From Cyclobacteriaceae bacterium (GTDB taxonomy: Bacteria > Bacteroidota > Bacteroidia > Cytophagales > Cyclobacteriaceae): a DNA stretch of 64,000 nucleotides. The translations under genes were made by a program, and so were the position numbers. Positions within the stretch are counted from its first letter, which is position 1. Every line of letters begins with the position of its first letter. Positions 6,854 through 17,700 of the stretch are shown one piece after another. Location: positions 1 to 64,000 of the forward strand of contig JAHCHY010000002.1 of assembly GCA_026129485.1 (NCBI GenBank), given 5' to 3'. The notes beneath the pieces are model-generated. The model was not told the origin of the DNA. It saw only the letters and a program-made list of their open reading frames with translations, and made no database searches.

Positions 6854-8272
6854 ATGCGTACACATCATAATTTTTTCGCGCTTATCATTCTTATAGCCCT
6901 TTCGTCCGGTTCTGCTGCTGCACAGAACAGGTATGCCATCAAAAATGTATCGGTTATCCCGATGAACCGGGAAGTAGTTCTGAGCAATCAGACTGTACTG
7001 ATCGAAGACGGTATCATTAAGAACATCGGAAATTCCGGTAAGGTAAAAATCGGGAAAGATTACAAAGTCATTGACGGAACAGGCAAATACTTAATGCCCG
7101 GCCTGTTTGATATGCACACGCATTTTTTCTACGAGCATGGAAAACACGTTAACACCAATGAAACCGAGCTGAAGCTGATGCTGGCAAACGGTATCACTAT
7201 GGCACGTATCATGACCGGGCATCCCTCCTACCTCGAAGCGCGCGAAAATGTGAAGACCGGGAAATGGATCGGGCCTGAACTGAAAGTAGCCTGCCCGCAA
7301 TTAGTGGGGAGATGGCCGTGGTCGCCTGATTTTAAAAACTATGAGATTGTTGCGTCTGCTGAAAAGGCAACCAAAGCTGTAAAGGAGTTTAAAGAGCAGG
7401 GCTACGATGCCATCAAGATCACGTTCATGATGGCGAGCGAAATATTTGATGCCGTTGTAAAGGCGGCTGCCGAAGAAAATATTAAAGTTGTGGGCCATGT
7501 AGGGCCTATCGTAAAACTGCCCAAAGCGCTGGCGGCCAAACAACAGATTGAGCACATGGATATGTTTATCGAGATGTTGCTGCCTGATACAAGCTACAAT
7601 CACGGGCAAAGCGTATCGGATTTTAATATTTACAGCAAAGCGGCCTGGGCTACCGTGCCTCACTTAGATGAGTCAAAAATTCCTGCATTAGCGAAAAGCG
7701 TAAAAGACGCGGGCATTTATGTAACGCCTACCAATTACTTTTTCATTACTAATGCAGGCTTGCCATTTACCGATGAGGAAATAAAACAAAAACCAGACTA
7801 CAATTACCTGCCATCTGATTCAAAAGAAGAGAAATGGAAATACCGCAACAGCTATTTGAAAAATATGGCTCCATTAGAGAGTCGGGAAAAATATGTTCAC
7901 ATCAGGAAGAAGATGGTGTATGAGTTATGGAAGGCCGGAGTGCCGTTAATGGCGGGGTCAGACGCTCCTGAATTTTTTGTGGTCGCGGGATTCTCTATTC
8001 ACGATGAACTGAAAACAATGGTAGATGCCGGGCTTACACCCTTTGCTGCGTTGCAAACCGCAACAGTAAATCCTGCAACCTTCATGGAAATGAATACAAG
8101 AACGGGAACGATTGAAGCGGGCAAAGAAGCAGACTTCCTGTTGTTGGATAAAAATCCGTTGGAGGATATTCAAAACACCCGTGCAATACACGGTGTATTT
8201 ACGAATTCGGGCTGGTACGACAATGATGCCGTGAATAATTTATTACAGCAGGCATTGGTTCTTGGGCAATAG
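6854..8272 (+). CDS. Secreted amidohydrolase-family enzyme (imidazolonepropionase/prolidase-like)
   Basis: 472 residues with a signal peptide (to about residue 24), a short beta-sandwich (IKNVSVIPMNRE ... VLIEDGIIKNIG), then a metal-dependent TIM barrel: HTH metal motif in FDMHTHF (His88, His90), IKITF lysine region, GHVG and EHMD histidines, and MAGSDAPE carrying the catalytic Asp. The C terminus has the usual G.I..GKEADFLLLD.NPL.DI. All metal and catalytic positions appear present. Members cleave amide bonds in dipeptides, imidazolone rings or similar; the substrate cannot be read from sequence. It shares an operator-controlled promoter with the propeller gene 43 nt downstream. Confidence 0.88.
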   Translation: MRTHHNFFALIILIALSSGSAAAQNRYAIKNVSVIPMNREVVLSNQTVLIEDGIIKNIGNSGKVKIGKDYKVIDGTGKYLMPGLFDMHTHFFYEHGKHVNTNETELKLMLANGITMARIMTGHPSYLEARENVKTGKWIGPELKVACPQLVGRWPWSPDFKNYEIVASAEKATKAVKEFKEQGYDAIKITFMMASEIFDAVVKAAAEENIKVVGHVGPIVKLPKALAAKQQIEHMDMFIEMLLPDTSYNHGQSVSDFNIYSKAAWATVPHLDESKIPALAKSVKDAGIYVTPTNYFFITNAGLPFTDEEIKQKPDYNYLPSDSKEEKWKYRNSYLKNMAPLESREKYVHIRKKMVYELWKAGVPLMAGSDAPEFFVVAGFSIHDELKTMVDAGLTPFAALQTATVNPATFMEMNTRTGTIEAGKEADFLLLDKNPLEDIQNTRAIHGVFTNSGWYDNDAVNNLLQQALVLGQ

Positions 8273-8315
8273 CCGTACACACGAAAGGTAAGTCATGTAA
8301 CCAATATCCAATACT

Positions 8316-9326
8316 ATGAAAAAAATCATTTGCGCTGTTATCAGCTTATTGTCTGTTTTTCAGGCGGGCTTTGCACAAGGCACGCTGCTGGTGGCTAACA
8401 AAAACGAAAACAGTGTTTCCATTATCAGCATAAGCCAAGGCACGGAGCTGTTTAAACTGAATGTCGGGCAGGGGCCGCATGAGGTGGCCGTATCGCCCAG
8501 TGGAAAGCTGGTCGTTGTTGCCAACTATGGAAATAAACAGGTATTGGGTAACAGTCTTTCTGTAATTGATATTGCAAAAAAACAGGTCGTAAAAGAAATC
8601 TCTACCGGTGAATACGTGCGACCACACGGAATAGAGTTTATCAACGAAGATGATGTGCTCGTAACCAGTGAAGCAAAACAGGTGTTGATAAACGTAAACA
8701 TCGCAACGGACGTAGTAACGGAAGTTGCCAAAACAAACCAACTTGTCAGCCACATGGTAGCGTGGTCGCCTGCCGACAAGAAAGCCTACGTGGCAAACAT
8801 AGCATCCGGCACGGTAAGCATGATCGATGTAGCGGAGAAAATTCTTCTCCGGCAGCTTGAGTTTAAAAAGGGTATTGAAGGTGTGGCTGTATCACCCGAT
8901 GGCAAAGAGGTATGGGCAGCCAACCGCGAAGACAGCACCGTAACGGCCATGAGTACAGTTACTTTTGAAGTGTTAGGCACAATGCCCGCACACCAAATAG
9001 CCTACCGCATCAAGTTTCTACCGAATGGGAAACAGGTATTGGTCAGCAATGGTTTATCAGGCAATGTCAGTGTATACGATGCCAGACTGAAAAAGCATAT
9101 CAAAGACATTGACCTGACAGATAAAACTTTTTTCCCTCCTGCCGGGCATCCTAATATGCCCGTGCCTGTAGGTACGGCCGTAAGCACTGACAGCAAATAC
9201 GTGTTTGTATCATGTAGTGGGTATGACCGCGTAGCGGTTATCAGCACGGCCAACTGGAAAATTGTAAAAACAATCTCTGTTGGCGATGGCCCTGACGGGA
9301 TTTATTATTCCCCGGTGGAACCGTAA
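8316..9326 (+). CDS. Secreted YVTN-type beta-propeller protein
   Basis: 336 residues. The signal peptide is MKKIICAVISLLSVFQAGFA. The mature part is made of about seven repeats of the form 'VSIISISQGTELFKLNVGQGPHEVAVSPSGK ... VVVANYGN', the YVTN/cytochrome-D1-like propeller signature. Such proteins are binding or scaffold modules in the periplasm or on the surface, and no catalytic residues are evident. No separate operator or terminator lies between it and the amidohydrolase gene, so the two are probably co-transcribed. The gene converges on the next one (30 nt apart). Confidence 0.85.
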   Translation: MKKIICAVISLLSVFQAGFAQGTLLVANKNENSVSIISISQGTELFKLNVGQGPHEVAVSPSGKLVVVANYGNKQVLGNSLSVIDIAKKQVVKEISTGEYVRPHGIEFINEDDVLVTSEAKQVLINVNIATDVVTEVAKTNQLVSHMVAWSPADKKAYVANIASGTVSMIDVAEKILLRQLEFKKGIEGVAVSPDGKEVWAANREDSTVTAMSTVTFEVLGTMPAHQIAYRIKFLPNGKQVLVSNGLSGNVSVYDARLKKHIKDIDLTDKTFFPPAGHPNMPVPVGTAVSTDSKYVFVSCSGYDRVAVISTANWKIVKTISVGDGPDGIYYSPVEP

Positions 9327-9356
9327 TCCATTTTGTGTTCATTCTTTACAATACTC

Positions 9357-9779
9357 TCAATCTTCAAATTCCGTTATTGCCTTTTTGCTGAAAACTACCG
9401 TTACGAAGTCGCGGGGTTTTAACTCGTTCAGGAGCTTGGGGCCGCCCCGTGCGACTTCCCGGATAATGGGCATGAAGTTTTCCTCTTTTGCCTTGTACTG
9501 GATAGAGTCGCTGTATTCTGTTATCAGCACGATGTGAAAGTCCGCCAAAGAGTCGGCCTGCGTACGGAGCAGCTTAAATGATTTGATATATCCTTTTTCG
9601 AGCGCCCGTTGCCTGAAAACTTTCCAGTTGTTTTCATAGTAAAACATGGCTTCCGCTGTTTTACCGTTTTTTATCCTGACAAAATCAATATCGGAAACAG
9701 GTTTCGGCTGTTGCGCGATGGCATATTCTCCGCATGAAAAAATCAAAGTCAGTGCAAGCAGGGTAATTTTAGTTTTCAT
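9357..9779 (-). CDS. Small secreted or lipid-anchored protein of unknown function
   Basis: About 140 residues from the ATG at 9779. The frame is open further upstream, but this start yields a normal signal (KTKITLLALTLIFSCGEYAIAQ). Both a weak lipobox (FSC) and a signal-peptidase-I site (AIAQ) are possible. The mature part is mixed alpha/beta with no family I can name; a dimeric alpha/beta-barrel is possible but unproven. It lies about 90 nt downstream of the M61 peptidase gene on the same strand and is probably the second gene of that transcript. Confidence 0.65.
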   Translation of the reverse strand: MKTKITLLALTLIFSCGEYAIAQQPKPVSDIDFVRIKNGKTAEAMFYYENNWKVFRQRALEKGYIKSFKLLRTQADSLADFHIVLITEYSDSIQYKAKEENFMPIIREVARGGPKLLNELKPRDFVTVVFSKKAITEFED

Positions 9780-9872
9780 CTTATTAAGATTAAACTGGAA
9801 GCAAATTGCAAGAAGTAAAGATTGGTCAAGGTGGCAAGCAGGCAAAAAGTAATTAAAGGAAATTTTTTTCTA

Positions 9873-11777
9873 TTACTCAGCCGTCAGCCATGCCTTTCTT
9901 ACAAGCAATTTTTCGGGAGAAATGTCGTCATCAAAGCTTAATATGTGATGCTCTACTATATCAATGGTAATCACTTTTGCTTTCAATTCCAAAGGCTGTA
10001 GTGCTCCCGCACTATCCTTTCTTAATATTGAATACGAAAGAGTTTCCCCTTCGTGCAAGCCCTGCGCTGCTTTATCAAAAAACTCCCCTATGCCAGGGCC
10101 GAGGTCCGGTATGGCTTTACCGTTAATGCTTATCAGCACATCCCCCACTTTTAATCCAAGTAATTTTCCCTGTTCCGTCAGCCCATTGGTATTGCTGACC
10201 ATGAGTTTCTTCTTTCCGTCAACTTCCGTTACACCTATTGCAGCGGGGCCGAAACCTATGTTAAGTTCGTAGTTAGGTTTTTCGGCCTCATAGTTAACTC
10301 CAACTGCTTCAAAGACTTCGCTGAAGGGAAGTCTTTTTGTTCCGTCAATGTATGACCTGAGAAAATCCCCAATCTCCGGGTATGTCAGTTGTTCGATTTT
10401 TCCAAACAGCTCGTCATCATCAAATGCCTGATCTTTGCCGTATTCCTTAGCCAGATCAGCCATCAAATCCTGCAATCCGTATTTACCGTTTGAAAGGGTT
10501 CTCAATTTTATATCGAGGCACATGCCGATCAACGCGCCTTTTTGATACACATTATAATACTGGTCAGAATATTTATCGAGGGTATATTTGCTTATATCGG
10601 TGAAGGGCACATCGTCAAGGAACTGGTCGGCTACGAGCATTTTCTGTCTTATCATCCCTAAGTATTGATCGGGTGTAATCAATCCATACTTTACCTGCAC
10701 ATTTCCGGCAAAATATTCGGTTACGCCTTCATACATCCAGAGGTGCTTTGACATTTCCGGGTTATTAAACTCAAACCGGTGTATTTCCTTGGAGTGAATA
10801 TTCAAAGGGGTTACAATGTGAAAGAATTCATGCGCGGCAAAATCGCGTAGCTGCTGCTTCATGGCGTCAATCGTTCTTTCAGGCATATAATAAAAGGAAG
10901 AATACCAATGCTCCAGCGCACCATAGGCATTAATGGGCTTGTCGGTGAAATAAAATATAAAGGCATACTTGTCAACCGGCAGCTTCCCTCCCAGGTATTT
11001 GGATTGGGCCACCAGCACTTCCCGGATCGTGCCTGCAATTTCCTTTGCGTTGATCTTGCCGGTTGGCGAATAGGAACCTATCAAAACTTCTGTATTGGCA
11101 ACGCGGATAATGGCCGTATCGGGTTCCGCATACATCAATGGCGAATCAATAAGCCGGTCGTAGTTTTCAACATAGTAGCGGTCAATGCGCTTGTGTTCGT
11201 TTTGCGGTGCTATTTCTTTTTTCACTTTGGGAAGCTGCGCACCGGCTTCTGTGGGGATAAGCCCGGTTGAGCCGTAATGATCGCGCGAACGGATTACTTC
11301 GAGCTGTACCGGCAAATCTTTGTTGTTTTCAAAATACCCGAAAAAACCACTGGTGTTGATCACAAAGTTTTTGCCTTCCTCAATATTCGTGGCAGCCATC
11401 GGATAAATGTGCGGTCCTTCTGTTTCAGCATCGAGGATGTCTTCAACCCAATACGTGATCTTATTTAGCCTAGATGCATTTTTAATTTTCCAGCCGTTTG
11501 CATTTACCTTTTCTACTTCCAGTCTTCTCCCCTTTTGATCGAACGCTGCGAGGTCGTGAATAAACCGGCCATAGTCGGCTACCGCATAGGTGCCGGGGAT
11601 GATCTTGGGCAGGTAAAAGACTGTTTCATGTTCTGTAATTTTTGGCGCTTTTAATTCTACAAAAACCCTATCATCAACCACGCGGGTGAGGTCTATTGAG
11701 TAATGGTAACCCGGTTGAGCCTGTGATGCTGTGATGAGCAGCACCATAAAGGCTGCAATTAAAATTTCCCGTTTCAT
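9873..11777 (-). CDS. M61-family metallopeptidase (glycyl aminopeptidase type) with PDZ domain
   Basis: 634 residues, signal peptide to about 20. An N-terminal beta-rich domain precedes a thermolysin-like catalytic domain with the zinc motif HEFFH (316-320) and downstream Glu in WMYEGVTEYFAG (Glu350), as in M61 peptidases. A PDZ domain occupies about 505-610 (GFGPAAIGVTEVDGKKKLMVSNTNGLTEQGKLLGLKVGDVL region). M61 enzymes remove N-terminal residues, preferring glycine/alanine, from peptides in the periplasm. The zinc ligands are intact. Its promoter carries the 19-bp operator, placing a peptide-degrading enzyme in the regulon. Confidence 0.92.
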   Translation of the reverse strand: MKREILIAAFMVLLITASQAQPGYHYSIDLTRVVDDRVFVELKAPKITEHETVFYLPKIIPGTYAVADYGRFIHDLAAFDQKGRRLEVEKVNANGWKIKNASRLNKITYWVEDILDAETEGPHIYPMAATNIEEGKNFVINTSGFFGYFENNKDLPVQLEVIRSRDHYGSTGLIPTEAGAQLPKVKKEIAPQNEHKRIDRYYVENYDRLIDSPLMYAEPDTAIIRVANTEVLIGSYSPTGKINAKEIAGTIREVLVAQSKYLGGKLPVDKYAFIFYFTDKPINAYGALEHWYSSFYYMPERTIDAMKQQLRDFAAHEFFHIVTPLNIHSKEIHRFEFNNPEMSKHLWMYEGVTEYFAGNVQVKYGLITPDQYLGMIRQKMLVADQFLDDVPFTDISKYTLDKYSDQYYNVYQKGALIGMCLDIKLRTLSNGKYGLQDLMADLAKEYGKDQAFDDDELFGKIEQLTYPEIGDFLRSYIDGTKRLPFSEVFEAVGVNYEAEKPNYELNIGFGPAAIGVTEVDGKKKLMVSNTNGLTEQGKLLGLKVGDVLISINGKAIPDLGPGIGEFFDKAAQGLHEGETLSYSILRKDSAGALQPLELKAKVITIDIVEHHILSFDDDISPEKLLVRKAWLTAE

Positions 11778-11795
11778 AAAGAATTAATTAAAGCG

Positions 11796-11843
11796 GAAAA
11801 ATAGAAATGCAATAGATTACCGGAATCACCCGGAACAGGTGAT
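11796..11843 (-). promoter_or_regulatory. 19-bp operator and -7 box, M61 peptidase gene
   Basis: Operator ATCACCTGTTCCGGGTGAT in promoter orientation (11843-11825), exactly 21 nt, then TATTTTTC (11803-11796; the final G of TAnnTTTG is replaced by C). Start codon at 11777. The outer 6 bp on each side are perfectly symmetrical. Confidence 0.6.
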
Positions 11844-11884
11844 TAAATCAATTCATTGTCCGGATCAGATAAGTTTTTATCTCC

Positions 11885-12637
11885 TCAAGTATTGTTATAA
11901 TACTTAAACAACAGAATAATATCTTCTTCCTTATTTAATCGCAGTCCTTTATCCTTAACATAGGACTTTACCTCAGCGCCCTTATCCTGAAATAATCCGA
12001 GCATTTTCCTGCCGCGCGGAAGCTCACGAACCTGACCACCCGTTGCCCAATAGTATTCATGCTTATCGATGATCACGTCATCACGGCTCCCAACATCCAT
12101 CGCTATGTTGTAATTCGCTTTCTGAACATATTTTGTGGTTCTTTTAAATAGTGTGGTTTTCCCTTCTACCAGCACTTCAAACATACCCGGCAGGCCTGAT
12201 CCGTTAAAATCATAATCTTTTGCATTCACAAAATAGCGCGGTATGCTGGTGGAAGAATCAATCCAAACCATGCTTTTGATTTTCTCTATTTCAAGCGCTC
12301 TTGTCTCTTCCGTATTCTTAGCCCTGATCTCAAGCCGGGAATTTTTTATATCCCATCTTGCCGTGTATCCTTCAAGCAATATATCTTTTTGGTATAACAG
12401 GATAGAAATCCTGTTCCAGTTCTTGTCTAAGTAAAAATCACCGATGGTTTCTCCCTTGGGCATCGGGATACCATAGGTAATGTTTCCTGAGGTAACTCCG
12501 CCAGCTATGTCGCTCAGCGATCTTTCCAGCCCGCTTAACGTACTTTGAGCGCGAATGATTGCCGGCACAGATTCATGCTGGGCGCTGACCGAACCATATA
12601 AAAAGCAGAGAACATAAATGATTAAAATTTCTCTCAT
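11885..12637 (-). CDS. Secreted hypothetical protein
   Basis: 250 residues with a signal peptide (MREILIIYVLCFLYGSVSA). No family is recognised. The mature region is mixed alpha/beta with 'YGIPMPKGETIGDFYLDKNW' and a C-terminal lysine/glutamate-rich helix ending in FKYYNNT, and looks like a soluble periplasmic protein. It is separated from the SusCD-lipoprotein operon upstream by an intrinsic terminator, and no operator copy or clear promoter is visible in its 79-nt leader. It may be expressed by partial read-through. Confidence 0.6.
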   Translation of the reverse strand: MREILIIYVLCFLYGSVSAQHESVPAIIRAQSTLSGLERSLSDIAGGVTSGNITYGIPMPKGETIGDFYLDKNWNRISILLYQKDILLEGYTARWDIKNSRLEIRAKNTEETRALEIEKIKSMVWIDSSTSIPRYFVNAKDYDFNGSGLPGMFEVLVEGKTTLFKRTTKYVQKANYNIAMDVGSRDDVIIDKHEYYWATGGQVRELPRGRKMLGLFQDKGAEVKSYVKDKGLRLNKEEDIILLFKYYNNT

Positions 12638-12664
12638 ACTCTATAAAAAAATATCATTTATCAA

Positions 12665-12698
12665 AAAGAGCCCTGACACATTAAGGCCAGGGCTCTTT
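12665..12698 (-). terminator. Rho-independent terminator after the SusCD operon
   Basis: Perfect 11-bp stem AAAGAGCCCTG/CAGGGCTCTTT (12665-12675 with 12688-12698) with a 12-nt loop. On the minus strand it is followed by a T-rich run. It closes the susC-susD-lipoprotein transcript. Confidence 0.85.
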
Positions 12699-12716
12699 GT
12701 AATAAGAAGCTACATG

Positions 12717-13214
12717 CTATGGGGTTATTCTTATCCTGCATTGCACAGGTACAATGATCGAGTTGTCCTCCATGGTCAGCTTAAACATGAACGCCCTTTC
12801 AACGAGCGCTCCCGCTGCCGGGGCGGCTGTAACAGGCGAGCTTATGGCCCGTGAGTTGAACTCGGTGATGGATGTAGTCAGTGTGTAGGTTGTTCCGTTC
12901 ACAGCAGCAGCAGTTGTGAGGTATTGCTTCGCATCTCCCAAGCTGGCTGCGTTAATAGAAGTTGCACCTGCAACAATATTTGAAACTTCCTTTATCTTCA
13001 CCGGGGAGTTATCCGGGATTTTCAGCGTAATGGAAAAATTATTCCCCGCATAGGATACCGTGTAATAAGGGTTAAACCCATAAGTTGTTGTCCCTTCAAA
13101 CGTAACCGGGGTCGCGGGAATATTATCCCTTACTATCTCTCCTTCAAACTCATCATTGCACGACACAAGCAGGAGCATTGACAGACCGTAAAATATTTTT
13201 GATAAGTATTTCAT
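12717..13214 (-). CDS. SusCD-associated lipoprotein of unknown function
   Basis: About 165 residues from the ATG at 13214. An upstream ATG at 13247 would overlap susD and give a poor signal. The chosen start gives MKYLSKIFYGLSMLLLVSC with lipobox LVSC. The mature part is beta-rich with a DUF1735/Ig-like feel (YTVSYAGNNFSITLKIPDN) but has no firm family. Third genes of SusCD operons are often surface glycan- or peptide-binding lipoproteins, and that is the likely role here. It is followed at once by the operon terminator. Confidence 0.65.
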   Translation of the reverse strand: MKYLSKIFYGLSMLLLVSCNDEFEGEIVRDNIPATPVTFEGTTTYGFNPYYTVSYAGNNFSITLKIPDNSPVKIKEVSNIVAGATSINAASLGDAKQYLTTAAAVNGTTYTLTTSITEFNSRAISSPVTAAPAAGALVERAFMFKLTMEDNSIIVPVQCRIRITP

Positions 13215-13236
13215 ATTCAGTAAGTATTTAGATTTC

Positions 13237-14697
13237 TTAATCAACATCCCACCACACTCTTACATTCGGAAGAACAACCGGGCTAAAATTAGGGTTACGC
13301 TGCACTTCCTGGTCAATGTACTGTGCCCGCTTGGGTCTTGTTCCATCAATACCCACAGCGTTTAAATGCTCGGGGAAATCGGGATAACCTGTCCTCCTGT
13401 AATCATGCCATGCTTCCAGTCCATTGCCTGTTTGGGCGATATACTTTTGGGTAATGATCTGCTCTATTTGTTCTTCCGTAGTTCCGGTCAAGGCGTGGTC
13501 TGCAATATACGTGTCGATATCCCCTTCAGGCACTCCGGCCTCTGTCATGGAAGCGGTAATACCTTCCTCATAAAGATCCTGGGCTGTCTTCCCCGGAACC
13601 GTAACTCCCAGCGACAGCACCGCCTCGGCCAGCCAGAATGCACGTTGTGCATTTGTGATCAGCCGTACCGGGCCAACTCCCGATGCCCCGGTAATGACCG
13701 TACTCCATTTTGATCTGTTGGCAGCGGGAGCCAACGTACCGGCAAAACCGTTCGGATAGGTTACAAAACTTCCGGTGGGCTTGGTTACGAACAGATCCAG
13801 GCGGGGGTCATTTAATCCTTCCAGCAGGCTCACATAATTTGAGCTTACCATCATGTCGTTCTGGAAAGTGCTGATGTACGTCCATGTATAAATCGGGCTT
13901 TGACTGCCAACAGAAGATCCAAATTTTACCGATAAATTCTGACTGTTTTCAACGATGTAGTTATTAGCTGAAATTACTTCGTTGATTATGGTTACAGCCA
14001 GGGCCGGCTCTACATTGCTGATTTGCATCGCCAGCTTAAGCAACAGGGTATAACCTGCCCTTCTCCAGCTTGCAATTGTACCCCCGTAAACCACATCCTC
14101 AACTCCCGGGTTTATAGTCGAGGTAGTGTTCAGATCTGCCAGGCCCTCTCTCACCAGGTCAAACAGGCTTTGAATTTCCAACCCTGCATTTCCCTTGTAT
14201 ATATCCTCCTGCTTGTCTATTCGCGGCTGAGGGTACGTAGCACCCTGTAGCGCCTGGGAATATGGTATATCTCCCCAAACATCCGTTGTAAGACTAAAAA
14301 CATAGGCTTTCATAATTTTGGCAATCCCCGTATAGGACGTACCCCCAACCGGCTCGGCAGCCTCGATCAGCTTTTGGAAAGTGTTCAGTGCACCGCCATA
14401 AATTTCAAAGCGCCACTGGTTGTTAAAAGCAGCACCGTCTATATTATAAATATCATAGGCACCAGGGTTGTTTCCGGCCCCGTAAGTATAATCCATAACA
14501 GTAGAACCGAAACGATTAAGCTCATTGCCATTGGCAAATGCGGATGCAATTAATGCAGAGGGCAGCAAAACTGAAGGTGGAACCTGTTCCGGTAAATTCG
14601 GGCTCTGGTTAACATCTAAAAATTCATTACAGCTTCCCATAATTACAAGCAGGGGAAGTATGAATATTGATTTGTATAATAGTCTGATTTTTTTCAT
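13237..14697 (-). CDS. SusD/RagB-family outer-membrane lipoprotein
   Basis: 486 residues. Lipobox MGSC (Cys23) anchors it at the surface. Early motifs (NEFLDVNQSPNLPEQVPPSVLLPSALIASAFA) and the TPR-like region (AYVFSLTTDVWGDIPYSQAL) match the SusD-like group that lacks the starch-SusD N terminus (PF12771 type). The C-terminal part contains the AFWLAEAVL and GNGLEAWHDYRRTGYP blocks typical of this group. It should form the lid of the SusC transporter. Ligand preference is unknown; this subgroup is linked to non-starch substrates, including peptides in RagAB-like systems. It lies 18 nt downstream of susC. Confidence 0.92.
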   Translation of the reverse strand: MKKIRLLYKSIFILPLLVIMGSCNEFLDVNQSPNLPEQVPPSVLLPSALIASAFANGNELNRFGSTVMDYTYGAGNNPGAYDIYNIDGAAFNNQWRFEIYGGALNTFQKLIEAAEPVGGTSYTGIAKIMKAYVFSLTTDVWGDIPYSQALQGATYPQPRIDKQEDIYKGNAGLEIQSLFDLVREGLADLNTTSTINPGVEDVVYGGTIASWRRAGYTLLLKLAMQISNVEPALAVTIINEVISANNYIVENSQNLSVKFGSSVGSQSPIYTWTYISTFQNDMMVSSNYVSLLEGLNDPRLDLFVTKPTGSFVTYPNGFAGTLAPAANRSKWSTVITGASGVGPVRLITNAQRAFWLAEAVLSLGVTVPGKTAQDLYEEGITASMTEAGVPEGDIDTYIADHALTGTTEEQIEQIITQKYIAQTGNGLEAWHDYRRTGYPDFPEHLNAVGIDGTRPKRAQYIDQEVQRNPNFSPVVLPNVRVWWDVD

Positions 14698-14715
14698 CGC
14701 TGATAGCTTAATTAG

Positions 14716-17700
14716 TTACAATGTAATCCTGAGGTTGAAACCGTAATTCCGTGTGTTCGGGGCTCCGTTAAGATCCATTCCCTGTATGTTCCCGGCTCCT
14801 TGTGTGTTCAGCTCGGGATCTCCCGGGGCATGGGGTGAATAGAACCAAAGATTACGGCCGCTCACACCAATATTTACAGAACCAAATGGTGTTTTAGATA
14901 GCACGCTGGCCGGCAGGCTGTACGACAGGCTTAGCTCTCTTAACCGGTAGGTGGTAGCATTAAAAACACCTGCTTCCGTTGCCAGTCCACCCAGCCCCTG
15001 CCAGTAGCTCTGAGCGCTTACCTGAATATAGTTATCTGTAAAAGTTCCGTCCCCGTTATCAATCACGCCCGGTAAAACCCGGGGCATTTCCCTGTCTTTA
15101 GCTGTTATCTCCAGGCTACCGTTGCTTCGTAAATCAATCCACCCGAATGAATACAGGTCATGCCCGTATTTTACATCGACCAGGGCGGCCAGGGAAATAC
15201 CTTTGTAGGTGAATGTGTTGGTGAACCCTGAAATCCATTCGGGGTTCGGGTTGGCTATTACTGTATTGGCTACGCCCGGCATATATAACCCGGTGTTGGG
15301 GTTCACCAGGCGATCACCGTTTGCGTTTTTAGCATACCCGGTAGCGATAATAACCCCGTAAGGGTATCCCCTGGCAATGGATGGTGAAAGACCGCCAAAT
15401 GTATTTCCTATTATCGTTGAGCTTGTTATGCCTTCGGCTATATCTACGACTTTATTCCGAAGTCTGGTCCAGTTAAATGAAATATCCCAGCTAAAATCAG
15501 AAGTCCTGATCGGTGTGGCCGATAACTCAACTTCCCATCCCTTGTTGGTGATCATGCCGACATTCGTTGTTCGCGTGTCGAAACCTGAAGAATTGGAAAT
15601 CGCTACGTTAAAAATCTGGTTGCTGCTTTCTGTGTAGAAATAACCGACATCCACGCTGAGCTTGTTTTTGAAAAGCCCAACGTTAACTCCTCCTTCATAC
15701 GTGGTTGTAAACTCGGGGGTCAATGTATTGCTTCCTATACGCGAAGCCGCCTGGAACCCCGGTATGTTATCGCCCCCGATGTTCATCGGGAAGGTGATAC
15801 TGGCCAGGTTATTTCCCTGCGTGCTGGTTTCATAAAACGACTTTAACAGGTAAACATTGGCGTCTTTACCAACTTTGGCAATGCTTCCCCTGATCTTGGC
15901 ATACGAGAGGATTTTCGATTGAAAGTCAAAAGCATCCGTGGGAACAAAGCTGACCGATACACCCGGGTAAAAAAAGCTGTTGTTGCCTGCAGGAAGTGTA
16001 GAAGATTTATCTATGCGTCCCTGCAATTCAAGGAAAAGGTAATTATTATAGCTCAGGTTCAGCGAGCTGTAAAAGCCAACAAGCCTTCTTAATGATTTAT
16101 TATCCCCACTACCGGTATAAACTGTGCCATTGCTTACATTATCAAATCCCAGAATCGTTAATTCCTGGGCATCTGTATAAGTATTTTGAGTTGACCTTTC
16201 ATTTATATTCTGGCCGACCAGCAAGCTGGCATTGAGCCCATTCAGAAACAGGTTATTTTTTGAAGCGGTGATCATCAGATCGCCATTGTATTCAGCAGCA
16301 TAGAATATATCTTCCGTAATCTGGCCAAGCGGTGCGCGTGCTGCACCGATTGAACGTACAGACTTGCGCCTGTCTGTATAGACATCTCCTGTAGCGCGGT
16401 AAGAAACATTCAGCCAGGGCTTTATATCATACCCTAATGTTACATGCCCGAATATGCGGTCAACCGTGGATTTCAGGGTTTCATACTCCGTGTTCCAAAG
16501 CGGATGGTTTTGGGTCAGGTTGTAAAAAATACTTTTTCCATTGGCATCTTTATAGGGACGCCCCAGCAGATCATAGCTCCTGGGTATCCTGGTGATCTGC
16601 CCCAATGCACTTGCACCGTTTCCCTGGGGCATTCCGTCCTGCGTGCTCCGGACATAAGAAATCGAAGAGCCTATTTTTAAGCCGTTATTCAGTTTATTGT
16701 TTCCGCTTAGCTGGATGCTGTTTCGTGTATATCCTGTATTGGGAATTATACCGTCCTGGAATGTGCTTGAAATCGACAGGCCGGCATTTTTATCTTTATC
16801 ACCGGAAGCAATGTTAATTCCATTCTGGACTATACGCCCCCGGTTGAAGAATCCTTCTACATTGTTCGGGAATGCCTTGTATGGTACGGTTTCTCCCTGG
16901 ATAGTTGTTACTTCTGTAAGGCTTCCGCCAAAAGCAGGTCCCCACGAGTTGGTCGCAGTGTTATTAAAATCGTTGTTTAATCCCTGACCGTACCGGTTTT
17001 GGAGCTTCGCCAGACCATAAACATCTTGAAAATTAACGGAAGAAGTAAGGGTTACTTCGGTTTTACCGGAAGCTGTTCCTCCTTTCTTTGTTGTGATCAC
17101 GATAACACCACTCGCTGCCCTTGACCCGTACAGTACCGAGGCAGCAGGCCCTTTAAGCACGGTCAGGCTTTCTATGTTCTCCGGGCTAATGTCATTCAAC
17201 CGGTTAGTAGGCTGGTTTCCAAACAACGTATTTAATGTCTGGTTTACAGCATTATTAAATATGATCCCATCCACAACAATCAACGGCTGATTACTGCCGC
17301 TGAACGATGTAATGCCGCGAATGTTGATGTTCGTGCTCGCACCAGCGCCCCCGCTGGCCCCGGTTATATTTACGCCCGATAATTTGCCCTGTAAGGTATT
17401 CAGGAGATTGGTTTCTGATCGTTGGGCTACGTCAGACCCTTTAACAGTTTGCAGGGCATATCCCAGGCTTCTGTTATCTCTTTCAATGCCTTGAGCTGTT
17501 ACAATAACTTCAGAAAGTTGTGTAACATCCTGCATAAGAGAAACATCAATAAGGCTTCTTTCGCCAATTACAACCTCCTGGGTTTTTGACCCGATAAAGG
17601 AGAATACAAGCGAACCGCCCGAAGCAGGTACCGACAGCGAATATTTTCCATCGGCATCTGTTGACGTCCCGACACTCGTGCCTTTCAGCAAAACACTCAC